Shown here: in pieces, positions 1 through 5,240 of the stretch | How positions within the stretch are numbered: position 1 is the first letter of the stretch | Layout of the letters: each line of letters begins with the position of its first letter | Assembly (NCBI GenBank): GCA_025360665.1 | Contig: JANYBU010000265.1 | Location: 1 to 9,234, forward strand | DNA length: 9,234 bases | Source of the DNA: Nitrospira sp. | GTDB lineage: Bacteria > Nitrospirota > Nitrospiria > Nitrospirales > Nitrospiraceae | Direction of reading: 5' to 3' | Translations under genes and position numbers: made by a program | The notes under the pieces: generated by a model | The model's database searches: none | Seen by the model: only the letters and a program-made list of their open reading frames with translations | What the model was told of the DNA's origin: nothing

Positions 1-129
1 ACGCAGCGCGAGTTGAACGCCATCGCCCATCGGTTGAACACGCGCCCGAGGAAATGTCTCGACTTTGCCACGCCCCTGGAAGTCTACGCGCACCTGCGCC
101 ATCCTTCACCCGTTGCACTTGGAACTTGA
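1..129 (+). CDS. IS30-family transposase, C-terminal end only
   Basis: The reading frame is open from base 1 and stops at TGA 127-129, giving the last 42 residues of a protein. The segment ELNAIAHRLNTRPRK, followed shortly by TPLEVYA, matches the end of the DDE integrase domain of IS30-type transposases as I know them (pattern LNxRPRKxLxxxTPxEV). These enzymes cut and rejoin the ends of their own element. The rest of the gene lies outside the window, so whether the element is intact cannot be judged. The right terminal inverted repeat should lie close to the stop, around 115-150, but cannot be defined without the left end. No direct-repeat target site is recognisable. This gene end, like the disorder at the other edge, is a typical place for a contig to break. 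Confidence 0.75.
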   Translation, partial: TQRELNAIAHRLNTRPRKCLDFATPLEVYAHLRHPSPVALGT

Positions 130-509
130 AACCGCCCAGCATAATCTTCAGCATAAAGCCTGCCACTAATTTAGTTAATCACGATTTCGCAGAGTTCAAG
201 AGACCAGCGGTGGGTTTATTCTCCTTCGCCGAATACCCCATAGCTTGCTGCGGGGATGAAGGCGAGGAGAACCCGCCATAGCCTTGGCGAGGAGGGTAGC
301 GGCTTCGGCGCGCAGCCCAAAGGCTCTGGCCGACGGGTCGGAGAATTTCGCAGGATACCCCGCGGCTTCCGGTCTTCGTAGCCGATGTGGCTACTTCGGC
401 GGAGTAGGCTGCTGCGGGGAGTTTCATCTGGGCAATTCCCTTGTGTCCGATGTGAGATGATCGGAACTAAAATATGATGATGACTGTTGCGGAAAGCTAA
501 TGGGCCCTC
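130..509. other. Non-coding spacer with clustered imperfect palindromes
   Basis: I find no convincing gene here. The open frames on both strands have compositions that look like translated repeats. Two fold-back segments stand out. The first, about 221-269, pairs CTCCTTCGCC-like sequence with GGCGAGGAG across a CCCC/GGGG inner stem. The second, 358-419, has outer arms CCCCGC (358-363) and GCGGGG (414-419), and a perfect inner stem GTAGCC (378-383) / GGCTAC (389-394) around the loop GATGT. A smaller stem CGCCA/TGGCG lies near 274-289. The arrangement resembles dispersed palindromic intergenic repeats, but copy number elsewhere cannot be seen from this window. Confidence 0.5.
358..419. repeat. 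Long imperfect hairpin
   Basis: The arms CCCCGC and GCGGGG enclose partly paired sequence and a perfect six-base-pair stem, GTAGCC and GGCTAC, with a five-base loop. There is no T-run after the stem on either strand, so it does not look like an ordinary intrinsic terminator. It may be a unit of a dispersed palindromic repeat family. Confidence 0.45.
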
Positions 510-633
510 CTACCGCTGCGAGTACCACAGATAGTCTTTATTCTCTGAGAAGCTGGCTTTCGGGCCCCGCCGGGCTTTCCGAGTAACAAGACTTTGAAGT
601 CGAGGAGACCGAACCAGGCAGGGGCAACCATCT
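510..633 (-). pseudogene. Remnant of a methyltransferase C-terminus, frameshifted
   Basis: Read on the minus strand, this encodes PAWFGLLDFKVLLLGKPGG and, after a one-base deletion near 564-569, continues in another frame as KASFSENKDYLWYSQR ending at TAG (510-512). Both parts match the end of the intact methyltransferase at 1308-2798 (PAWFGLLDFKVLLLEKPGG, then KASFSENKGYRWYSQK). By eye the DNA is about 88% identical over some 107 bases (517-621 against 1315-1420). Recognisable similarity ends upstream of the VAPAWF codons, near 630. It is a broken duplicate of the gene's 3' end, or the relic of a diverged paralogue. It lies in the same orientation as the intact gene, about 800 bp away, with the helical-protein and higA genes in between. 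Confidence 0.8.
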
Positions 634-705
634 TGGAGAGGAAAGTGCAGTTTAACTTCCTTCTGCTAACGCCATAAACTTTTCCACCTCGTAAGGAAAT
701 ATAGC

Positions 706-933
706 GTGGACCAGGAATCACTGGCGCAAATTCAACAAATCGTCAACGCTGCTATAGAAACCCTTCGGACTGAAATCGTCGATGCCAAACGGCACACCGG
801 CGTCCTGATTGAAGGATTTCGACACGAACTCCGGTTGGTTGCCGAAGGGTTTCAGATGTATCTCAACCGGCGTCATGCCGATGATCGGGCGTATCTGGAC
901 GAGCAATTCAGGAAAACCCGCGCGCTCAGCTAA
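706..933 (+). CDS. Small predicted helical (coiled-coil-like) protein
   Basis: A 75-residue protein starting at GTG 706, with AAGGA (693-697) eight bases upstream as a good ribosome binding site. It is rich in Glu, Arg, Gln, Leu and Ala and has no membrane segment or signal peptide. A long amphipathic helix is likely over residues 3-45 (the stretch QIQQIVNAAIETLRTEIVDA and then KRHTGVLIEGFRHEL). I recognise the pattern KRHTGVLxE...RxxLxxxxEG from small uncharacterised bacterial proteins often encoded next to Xre/HigA-type regulators, but no function is known to me. The stop is six bases before the HigA-type start, so the two genes are probably cotranscribed. The protein does not resemble HigB or RelE in length or sequence. 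It could be an accessory or unconventional partner of the regulator; that is inference. Confidence 0.75.
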   Translation: MDQESLAQIQQIVNAAIETLRTEIVDAKRHTGVLIEGFRHELRLVAEGFQMYLNRRHADDRAYLDEQFRKTRALS

Positions 934-939
934 CTTCCT

Positions 940-1242
940 ATGGCTAAATCCCGCATCGCCCCAATACATCCCGGTGTCTACCTCAAAGAGATCCTCGATG
1001 AGTGGGGGTTGTCCCAGTATCGTTTAGCGCAGGAGCTTGGTGTCCCTGCAATGCGGATCAGTCATGTAGTGCGTGGGCAACGTCCCATGACCGCTGAGTT
1101 GGCGTTACGGCTTAGCCGGTATCTCGACCAAAGTCCGCGCTATTGGCTTCACCTGCAAAGCCGCTACGATATCGATGTTGCGGAGGATCTGGTGGGCAGT
1201 CGAGTGATTCGGGAAGTTCGTCGGTCTAAAGCTGTCGCCTAG
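940..1242 (+). CDS. higA: HigA-family addiction-module antitoxin / Xre-type regulator
   Basis: This 100-residue protein has the full HigA/VapI layout. An N-terminal HPGVYLKEILDEWGLS motif (residues 10-25) leads into a helix-turn-helix (about 24-45, SQYRLAQELGVPAMRISHVV). It is followed by RGQRPMTAELALRLSRYL and the family's SPRYWLHLQSRYDI block (64-77). In known systems HigA binds and neutralises the RNase HigB and represses its own promoter. Length is normal for the family (about 95-105). ATG 940 is the first start in frame, but no Shine-Dalgarno sequence precedes it. It begins six bases after the upstream gene, so translation may depend on that gene. No HigB-like toxin is encoded upstream or downstream. 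It is therefore an orphan antitoxin, a stand-alone regulator, or paired with the 75-residue protein. The gene converges on the methyltransferase, ending 65 bp from its stop. Confidence 0.85.
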   Translation: MAKSRIAPIHPGVYLKEILDEWGLSQYRLAQELGVPAMRISHVVRGQRPMTAELALRLSRYLDQSPRYWLHLQSRYDIDVAEDLVGSRVIREVRRSKAVA

Positions 1243-1264
1243 GGCAGAAACTCTCTGTTTTGCC
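1243..1264 (+). terminator. Possible weak terminator hairpin after higA
   Basis: GGCAGAAAC (1243-1251) and GTTTTGCC (1257-1264) pair as an eight-base-pair stem with one bulged G and a TCTCT loop, directly after the higA stop codon. There is no clean T-run downstream, only a T-rich stretch from 1271. Intrinsic termination is therefore uncertain. Confidence 0.35.
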
Positions 1265-1307
1265 AGTGCGCTTTACTTCTTGCGTTTTACGTTTCGCGTC
1301 TCACGTT

Positions 1308-2798
1308 TCACTTTTGCGAATACCACCGATAGCCTTTGTTTTCCGAGAAGCTGGCTTTCGGAGCGCCGCCGGGCTTTTCTAGTAACAAGACTTTGAAGTC
1401 GAGGAGGCCGAACCAGGCGGGATCTGCCACGTCGTGGTAGTGGCAGCCGTGGAGTTTCGGGAGCATGTCGCCCAGGGCCTGCTGTAATTCCTTCTCCGTG
1501 TAGGCGCGCACGGGGAAGGGCTTGTTCATGGCTTGGCAGAATCGCTGGATGGTATAGGCCGCGCCGGTGCAGAGCACTTTGCTGTCCGGTTTGATGGCGA
1601 GGAACTGAGGCAGCGAGAGATAGCGCTCTTGAAAGCCGAGCCAGCGGGTCGCCTGGCGGAGATGGCTGTACTGGACTTCGTATTCCGTGTGGCCTGGCAG
1701 CTTGACCGGTGCCGGCCAGCCTTCTTCGATCCCGAATTCCGTGAGAAAGGCCCTGCCGCCCGGCTTCAACACCCGCCACAGTTCTGCCACGAATCGAAAG
1801 GGGCCGAGGTTGAAGATCACGTCCTCGGGTAGGTCCGTGCCCAGCGGCAGCCGCACGTGTCTGATCCAATCCAGCGCTTCCTGATGCTGTGGCCTGTCGC
1901 CTGTTCCCTCTTGGAGTTCTTTCCTGGTCAACTTCACCGGAGTCATGTCGGCCATGTTCTCGTTGTCGATGACGAGGTCGATGGAGTTGTCTTTGAAGGG
2001 CAGCCATTCGCCATTGGCGCGGGTGCCGATGCCGCCCCAGCCTCCTGCCTTGGCGCGGGCGACTTGCAGTTTGAGGAAGGGCTGGGTGATGTCGAGGGAG
2101 ATGTACCGGATAGTCTGCTTTTCAAACGGCAAGAGTTCCTTGCCCATTTCACGGGCAAGGTATCCGAGTCCCCCGCCCACTTCCACGATGATGTGGGGTT
2201 TGGGCGTAAACCAGCCCAGCTTCCGCAGTTGCCGCATGAGCAGCCGGCCATAGGTCAAGCCGTTGAGCGTGTCGCTCGGCTCCCGGAAGAGATGCGAGAC
2301 GGTGGTTTCGATCAGGTCGAAGTGGCCGTCGTCTTCACCGCTGTCGGTTAGTTCGTGGTGATGAAAGTCTTCAAGGTGCTCTTCCCCCTCGAACCCTTCC
2401 TGTCCTGACCAGCCTTCACGGATTTGTTGGAGGAGCAGATCCCACTTGGCCTTGTGGCGGTGGCCGCCCGGTGGCTCTGTGCCGAAGTAGCACAGCGAGT
2501 AGGTGGGCAGGGACCAATGTTCCAAATGCCACTGTCCCGGCTGTCCGTCCGGCCCGCAGATCCGCGCTCCGTATTTCTCCAGCAGCGCCCCGACTGCCGT
2601 GTGGCCGTTCATCCCCTGTAACATCTCCAGGCCGGTGCGATTCAGGCGCACGATTGGCAAGTTGTCATCGAGGGGGGCGAACCACCATTCGTCTTCGTGG
2701 TGCTGATAGGCGACGAGATCGGGGATGTGCCAGGCCAGGAGACTGAGCGTCTCTCCGGTGAGGCTGAGCGGTTCGTGAGCAGCGACAGCTGGTTTCAT
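1308..2798 (-). CDS. Class I SAM-dependent methyltransferase with PqqD-like N-terminal stretch
   Basis: A 496-residue protein. The central Rossmann-type methyltransferase core is clear: motif I VEVGGGLGYLA (205-214 region), the acidic residue after strand 2 in YISLD (D236), the EWLPFKDNSIDLVI block (264-277), and LKPGGRAFLTEFG (344-356). These bind S-adenosylmethionine. The substrate is unknown. Residues about 44-78 (DDNLPIVRLNRTGLEMLQGM and the following NGHTAVGALLEKYG) resemble the PqqD/RRE fold, which binds peptide substrates in RiPP pathways. That match is by eye only. The C-terminal part (to 470, AWFGLLDFKVLLLEKP) looks conserved because it recurs in the remnant at 510-633. The ATG at 2798 is poorly served: AGG about ten bases upstream is the only ribosome-site candidate. 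The gene stands alone, facing higA, with a repeat element 18 bp upstream of the start. No precursor peptide or other RiPP enzyme is visible nearby. Confidence 0.8.
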   Translation of the reverse strand: MKPAVAAHEPLSLTGETLSLLAWHIPDLVAYQHHEDEWWFAPLDDNLPIVRLNRTGLEMLQGMNGHTAVGALLEKYGARICGPDGQPGQWHLEHWSLPTYSLCYFGTEPPGGHRHKAKWDLLLQQIREGWSGQEGFEGEEHLEDFHHHELTDSGEDDGHFDLIETTVSHLFREPSDTLNGLTYGRLLMRQLRKLGWFTPKPHIIVEVGGGLGYLAREMGKELLPFEKQTIRYISLDITQPFLKLQVARAKAGGWGGIGTRANGEWLPFKDNSIDLVIDNENMADMTPVKLTRKELQEGTGDRPQHQEALDWIRHVRLPLGTDLPEDVIFNLGPFRFVAELWRVLKPGGRAFLTEFGIEEGWPAPVKLPGHTEYEVQYSHLRQATRWLGFQERYLSLPQFLAIKPDSKVLCTGAAYTIQRFCQAMNKPFPVRAYTEKELQQALGDMLPKLHGCHYHDVADPAWFGLLDFKVLLLEKPGGAPKASFSENKGYRWYSQK

Positions 2799-2816
2799 GA
2801 TCGACGTGACCTGTTA

Positions 2817-3010
2817 AACCCGCAGTATTCACGAAGACTTCTACTGCAACCGCCGATACGCCGCTGCGACAAGCCTGACGGCGGACGGGCTCGCCGCTCA
2901 GTCGGTCAACATACTGTTTCAAGTATGTCTCCTTTCCTCGCGGCTCTGCGCGCCCGTCTCGCCAGGCGTCTCGGCGGTTTCGTCACGAACTCTCGTGAAT
3001 AATGCGGGTT
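2817..3010. mobile_element. MITE-like element with long imperfect inverted ends
   Basis: The outer 18 bases AACCCGCAGTATTCACGA (2817-2834) are repeated inverted at 2993-3010 (reading AACCCGCATTATTCACGA on the minus strand), with 17 of 18 matching. The symmetry resumes after 13 poorly matched bases with no change of register. AACCGCCGATACGCC on the left faces AACCGCCGAGACGCC on the right, 14 of 15 matching. Inside lies a perfect hairpin, ACATACT (2909-2915) / AGTATGT (2922-2928). The element is 194 bp and carries no transposase, the profile of a miniature inverted-repeat element. No target-site duplication is obvious. It occupies the leader region of the methyltransferase, so it may carry or disrupt that promoter. 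Confidence 0.55.
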
Positions 3011-3060
3011 GAGCGCCGCAGCCTACACGACGGGCTGGGATTCTCGCAAGGCCTCAAGAA

Positions 3061-3121
3061 ACGTGAAGCGTCGCTCGTGAAGCGTAGTTCGCGAACGACG
3101 AGGGACGAGATACGAGCGACG
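3061..3121. repeat. CGACGAG-rich degenerate repeat with nested inverted repeats
   Basis: CGTCGCTCGT (3069-3078) is perfectly inverted as ACGAGCGACG (3112-3121), and GTTCGCGAAC (3087-3096) is a perfect palindrome between them. The whole stretch is built from related short words (ACGTGAAGCG, CTCGTGAAGCG, ACGACGAG, GACGAGATACGAG). It lies just beyond the cupredoxin stop codon on the minus strand and could fold as a structured mRNA 3' end. It lacks a T-run. Confidence 0.5.
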
Positions 3122-3138
3122 AACCAGAGCGACGAGTT

Positions 3139-3516
3139 CTAGAGCTGGGAGGGTAACTGGGGGGCCTCTGTGACGGTGATGACTCCGCGCATGATGGGGT
3201 GAATGCGGCAGAGGTAGGGGTATCGGCCAGGAGCGAGTCCGGGGAGTGCAAAGGTGCCGTTCGGGAGCATTAAGCCGGAATCGAAGGCGCAGTGATCGCC
3301 GTCCTCCACACAACCGGTATGGGTTACCGTGTGTTCCGCCGCGGTGGGGTTTTCCCATCTGATCGGCGATCCGGTCGAGACGGTGACAGACTTCGGGACG
3401 AAGTAGGGGGATCCACCCTCAATAATGATGGCGGTGTAGGGGGGTGTCGCTGCCGTCGGCCAGGCAGAGAGCAGTCCCACTGTGATTAGCCCGAATATGA
3501 GTAGACGAGGGTTCAT
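3139..3516 (-). CDS. Exported cupredoxin (plastocyanin/amicyanin-like copper protein)
   Basis: A 125-residue blue-copper protein for electron transfer in the periplasm. The start at 3516 gives MNPRLLIFGLITVGLLSAWPTAA, a signal peptide with cleavage likely near residue 23. The open frame extends 25 codons upstream, but that would bury the signal. The mature part has the type 1 copper ligands of the amicyanin/pseudoazurin group: His62 in AEHTVTH, then Cys103, His106 and Met109 in YLCRIHPIMRG. The C-x2-H-x2-M spacing is that of short-loop cupredoxins. An additional pair, Cys69 and Cys76, sits in the loop TGCVEDGDHCAF and could form a disulfide. No typical Shine-Dalgarno sequence precedes ATG 3516, so the start rests on the signal peptide. 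There are no redox partners in the window. In ammonia- or nitrite-oxidising lineages such proteins may serve respiratory chains, but that is inference. Confidence 0.88.
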   Translation of the reverse strand: MNPRLLIFGLITVGLLSAWPTAATPPYTAIIIEGGSPYFVPKSVTVSTGSPIRWENPTAAEHTVTHTGCVEDGDHCAFDSGLMLPNGTFALPGLAPGRYPYLCRIHPIMRGVITVTEAPQLPSQL

Positions 3517-3707
3517 TGGGGGGTCCCGGACTATCTTCTTTCTGTAAGAGCCGTATAGATCAAGAAGGATTCGACCCCCTTCTTGCCTCATATTCTACCA
3601 GGCCAGGCATGAGAGAGCATGGGCGCGAGCCGGCAAGGATCAACAGGTTGCGGAAAGAATTATGTTGGCCCGCTAGAATTTCGATGGCCCGCATGTGTGG
3701 TACAAGT

Positions 3708-3808
3708 CGGTCTGTCTGGTTGATCTGGTTTGTTTTGTTTATCTGGTTCAAGCAAATAAACAAGACAAAGCAAACAAATCAATTAAACGAGACAGACCAG
3801 ACAGACCG
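3708..3808. repeat. Low-complexity GTCTGGTTT palindrome
   Basis: CGGTCTGTCTGGT (3708-3720) is perfectly inverted as ACCAGACAGACCG (3796-3808), 13 base pairs. The arms in between are continuous low-complexity sequence. The left arm is only G and T with occasional A or C (words such as GATCTGGTTTG and TTTGTTTATCTGG). The right arm is its A/C/G counterpart (ATAAACAAGACAAAGC, AAACGAGACAGACC). The result is a long imperfect cruciform-capable structure. It separates the cupredoxin upstream region from the next gene. Confidence 0.65.
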
Positions 3809-3834
3809 AACAAAGCAAATGAACAAGACAGGCC

Positions 3835-3860
3835 GGCGGACTTTTTCAGCCTCCTGTCAG
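3835..3860. repeat. Half copy of the terminator-like repeat
   Basis: GGCGGACTTTTTCAGC (3835-3850), followed by CTCCTGTCAG, closely matches the right end of the 8859-8990 repeat (GGCGGACTTTTTCAGC, then ATCCTGCTAG). The matching left half is missing. The position is taken by the GTCTGGTTT palindrome. It could act as a degenerate terminator for either direction, but a complete stem is not present. Confidence 0.55.
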
Positions 3861-3951
3861 AGGCGATAGAGGGGTGAGTTGCAAGACCCTATAAGTTCAT
3901 GATAGATGGAGGCCGCGTTAGACATCCAATGGATGAGAAGGGAGAAATTCG

Positions 3952-4521
3952 ATGGCAAAGAACAAGAAGCAACCGGCGAATAAGAAACCCGCGAAGGCTA
4001 AAGCCAAAGCAAAGCCCGCAGTGAAGAAGGCAGCCAAGAAACCTGCTGCGAAGAGCAAGAAGCAGCCTGCGAAGAAGACGCCTGCGAAAGCGAAGGCTAA
4101 AGCCAAAGCAAAGCCCGCAGTGAAGAAGGCAGTCAAGAAACCAGCTGCGAAGAAAGTTGCACAGAGTGCTTTGAAGAGACCTGCTGTAGCGGCACCCAAA
4201 GCGGTTCAGAAGAAACCAGCGGTGAAGACGGGTTCAGCCGTTTCGTCCAAACCAGCGGCCCCAGCCCTCGATAAGAAACCCGTGAAGTCGTCCGTGAATG
4301 AGGAGCCCCAGAAGTCCATGTTGTCGGGGCCGATGGGGTTGCCAATGCCGAAAGACGCCGATCTTGACGAAGAGCTGGGCGAAGATGATGTGGATATCGC
4401 TGTTGAGGCCGATGAAGATGTGGAAGAAGAACTCACGCTGGACGGGGAAGATGAAGACACCGATTTTCCTGAAAAACCAGAAGGCCTGTTAGACGACGCA
4501 GACGAGTACCACACGCACTGA
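3952..4521 (+). CDS. Histone-H1-like Lys/Ala/Pro-rich protein with acidic C-terminus
   Basis: A 189-residue protein of two opposite halves. Residues 1-112 are almost entirely Lys, Ala and Pro (words such as KKPAAK, AKAKAK and KPAVKKA), like eukaryotic H1 tails and bacterial H1-like proteins such as AlgP and Hc1. Such tails bind nucleic acids by charge and are predicted to be disordered. Residues 123-189 are strongly acidic (LDEELGEDDVDIAVEADED, then EEELTLDGEDEDTD) and end in EYHTH. A link containing LSGPMGLPMP joins the halves. The start at ATG 3952 is secure: AAGGGAG (3938-3944) lies seven bases upstream. The basic half contains a tandem 99-base repeat, so its length may vary between strains. 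A nucleoid-associated, RNA-binding or self-masking charge-regulated role is possible; which one is inference. No neighbour gives further hints. Confidence 0.85.
   Translation: MAKNKKQPANKKPAKAKAKAKPAVKKAAKKPAAKSKKQPAKKTPAKAKAKAKAKPAVKKAVKKPAAKKVAQSALKRPAVAAPKAVQKKPAVKTGSAVSSKPAAPALDKKPVKSSVNEEPQKSMLSGPMGLPMPKDADLDEELGEDDVDIAVEADEDVEEELTLDGEDEDTDFPEKPEGLLDDADEYHTH
3991..4153 (+). repeat. 99-base (33-codon) tandem repeat inside the H1-like gene
   Basis: Bases 3991-4054 recur at 4090-4153 with 62 of 64 identical. The spacing is exactly 99 bases, that is 33 codons. The two differences are at 4034 and 4042 against 4133 and 4141; one changes Ala to Val and one is silent. The near identity suggests recent duplication by slippage or unequal crossing over. 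Confidence 0.85.
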
Positions 4522-4656
4522 TACACGCATGGGATGCCTTTTGGGGACGACTCGGTCGCGTCGTCAGGCCGGATGACGCTGGAGTCTGTTCCGGTATCAT
4601 GGCGTCCGTTCCATATGTGTCCATCCTCCTGCTGACTGCTCTGCGATGAACCTCCA

Positions 4657-5112
4657 ATGAGCCATTTTTTATTCGTGGCCGGGGCCTTGCGAGAACGCAC
4701 CTCGGAGGAAAGCGCCGAGCTGCAACTCGGGCACGGCCTCTGGGGACTCTGCACCGGGCTGATCCGGACGAATCTGCAAACATATCTCGATGCGCAGTCC
4801 CGTGGACTTGTGTACGTGCTGAAGGTCGGGCTCTGTGCCGAGTTTCAGATTGTGCCGCCTGTGTCGGACTTCTCCGCGTTGGATGCGTTCCTCAGCGATG
4901 AGCTGAGAACTGAGGCCAGATTTGGCTTTGTGCGAATCGACGGGGTGCGCCGGTTGGCCTGTTCGTCCGTTGCGAGTCAGGCGTTGTTGCTCAACGTCTT
5001 GCAGATTGCCGATCAGGCCGAGCTGACTCGACGACTAACGTTGGGCATGCATCGGTTGACGCAAGCAGAGTATGACGCAATCATGCGGGGAGCCACGGGA
5101 GAGACGGCGTAG
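4657..5112 (+). CDS. Hypothetical protein, 151 residues
   Basis: I do not recognise this family with confidence. The protein begins MSHFLFVAGALRER, a beta-strand-like opening. It has LGHGLWGLCTGLIRTNLQTY (24-43), a hydrophobic strand GLVYVLKVG (50-58), GFVRIDGVRRLA (90-101), and a helical C-terminus rich in Leu, Arg and Gln. There is no signal peptide or membrane helix, so it is probably cytoplasmic. The layout vaguely recalls small alpha/beta nucleic-acid-binding folds such as EVE or ASCH, but no diagnostic motif supports that. ATG 4657 is the first plausible start after an in-frame stop at 4633-4635. It has no clear Shine-Dalgarno sequence. Codon use and the unbroken frame support a real gene. 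Its TAG stop (5110-5112) is formed by the first bases of the 131-bp repeat that follows. Confidence 0.65.
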   Translation: MSHFLFVAGALRERTSEESAELQLGHGLWGLCTGLIRTNLQTYLDAQSRGLVYVLKVGLCAEFQIVPPVSDFSALDAFLSDELRTEARFGFVRIDGVRRLACSSVASQALLLNVLQIADQAELTRRLTLGMHRLTQAEYDAIMRGATGETA

Positions 5113-5240
5113 CAGGATGCTCAAAAAGGCCGTTCAGCAAGGCCGCAGCGAGTGAAGGTCCGAAGGTGTACCCTCAGGGGTACGTTGAGGGCCTGAACGA
5201 TGCGAGAACGAAGCTGCGGGCTTTTTCAGCATCCTGCTAG
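5110..5240. terminator. 131-bp palindromic repeat, probable bidirectional terminator (copy A)
   Basis: The ends are inverted copies: TAGCAGGATGCTCAAAAAGG at the left and, read from the other strand, TAGCAGGATGCTGAAAAAGC at the right (to 5239). Interior arms also pair (CCGCAGC with GCTGCGG, GTTCAG with CTGAAC). The exact midpoint is a perfect hairpin, GTACCC-TCAG-GGGTAC (5168-5183). A-run then stem, and stem then T-run, is the form of a terminator that works in both directions. It sits between two convergent genes, where one is needed. The terminal TAG triplets are the stop codons of both genes. Copy B (8859-8990) has the same architecture, and a half copy lies at 3835-3860. Confidence 0.7.

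Noticed and set aside
179..427. 82-residue minus-strand frame
   Set aside because: It is a translation of imperfect hairpins with no domain and no ribosome site. The sequence is better explained as non-coding repeat.
706..933. HigB or RelE toxin identity for the 75-residue protein
   Set aside because: It is too short, strongly helical and charged, and lacks the RelE-fold strand pattern and conserved residues of HigB.
1273..2007. 244-residue open frame on the minus strand inside the methyltransferase
   Set aside because: It is rich in Arg, Pro, Gly and His with no domain, as expected from an alternative frame of GC-rich DNA. The overlapping frame has clear methyltransferase motifs.
1857..2351. 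164-residue open frame on the plus strand
   Set aside because: Antisense shadow of the methyltransferase. It has no ribosome site and no recognisable motif.
2665..2922. 85-residue minus-strand frame starting at TTG 2922 after AGGAG
   Set aside because: The start signal looks good, but most of the frame runs out of step through the methyltransferase start. At most a short leader peptide inside the repeat element is possible, so it is mentioned there and not listed as a gene.
3516..3869. 117-residue plus-strand frame with Lys/Asn/Gln/Thr-rich stretch
   Set aside because: The unusual composition comes from the low-complexity palindrome at 3708-3808. It has no protein-family likeness.
3991..4153. 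Possible CRISPR-like array from the repeated units
   Set aside because: Only two copies are present. They lie in frame inside a protein gene and encode repeated Lys/Ala/Pro words, with no spacers of regular length.
4206..4754. 182-residue Ser-rich open frame on the minus strand
   Set aside because: The Ser runs are the antisense of the acidic codons of the H1-like protein. It is not an independent gene.
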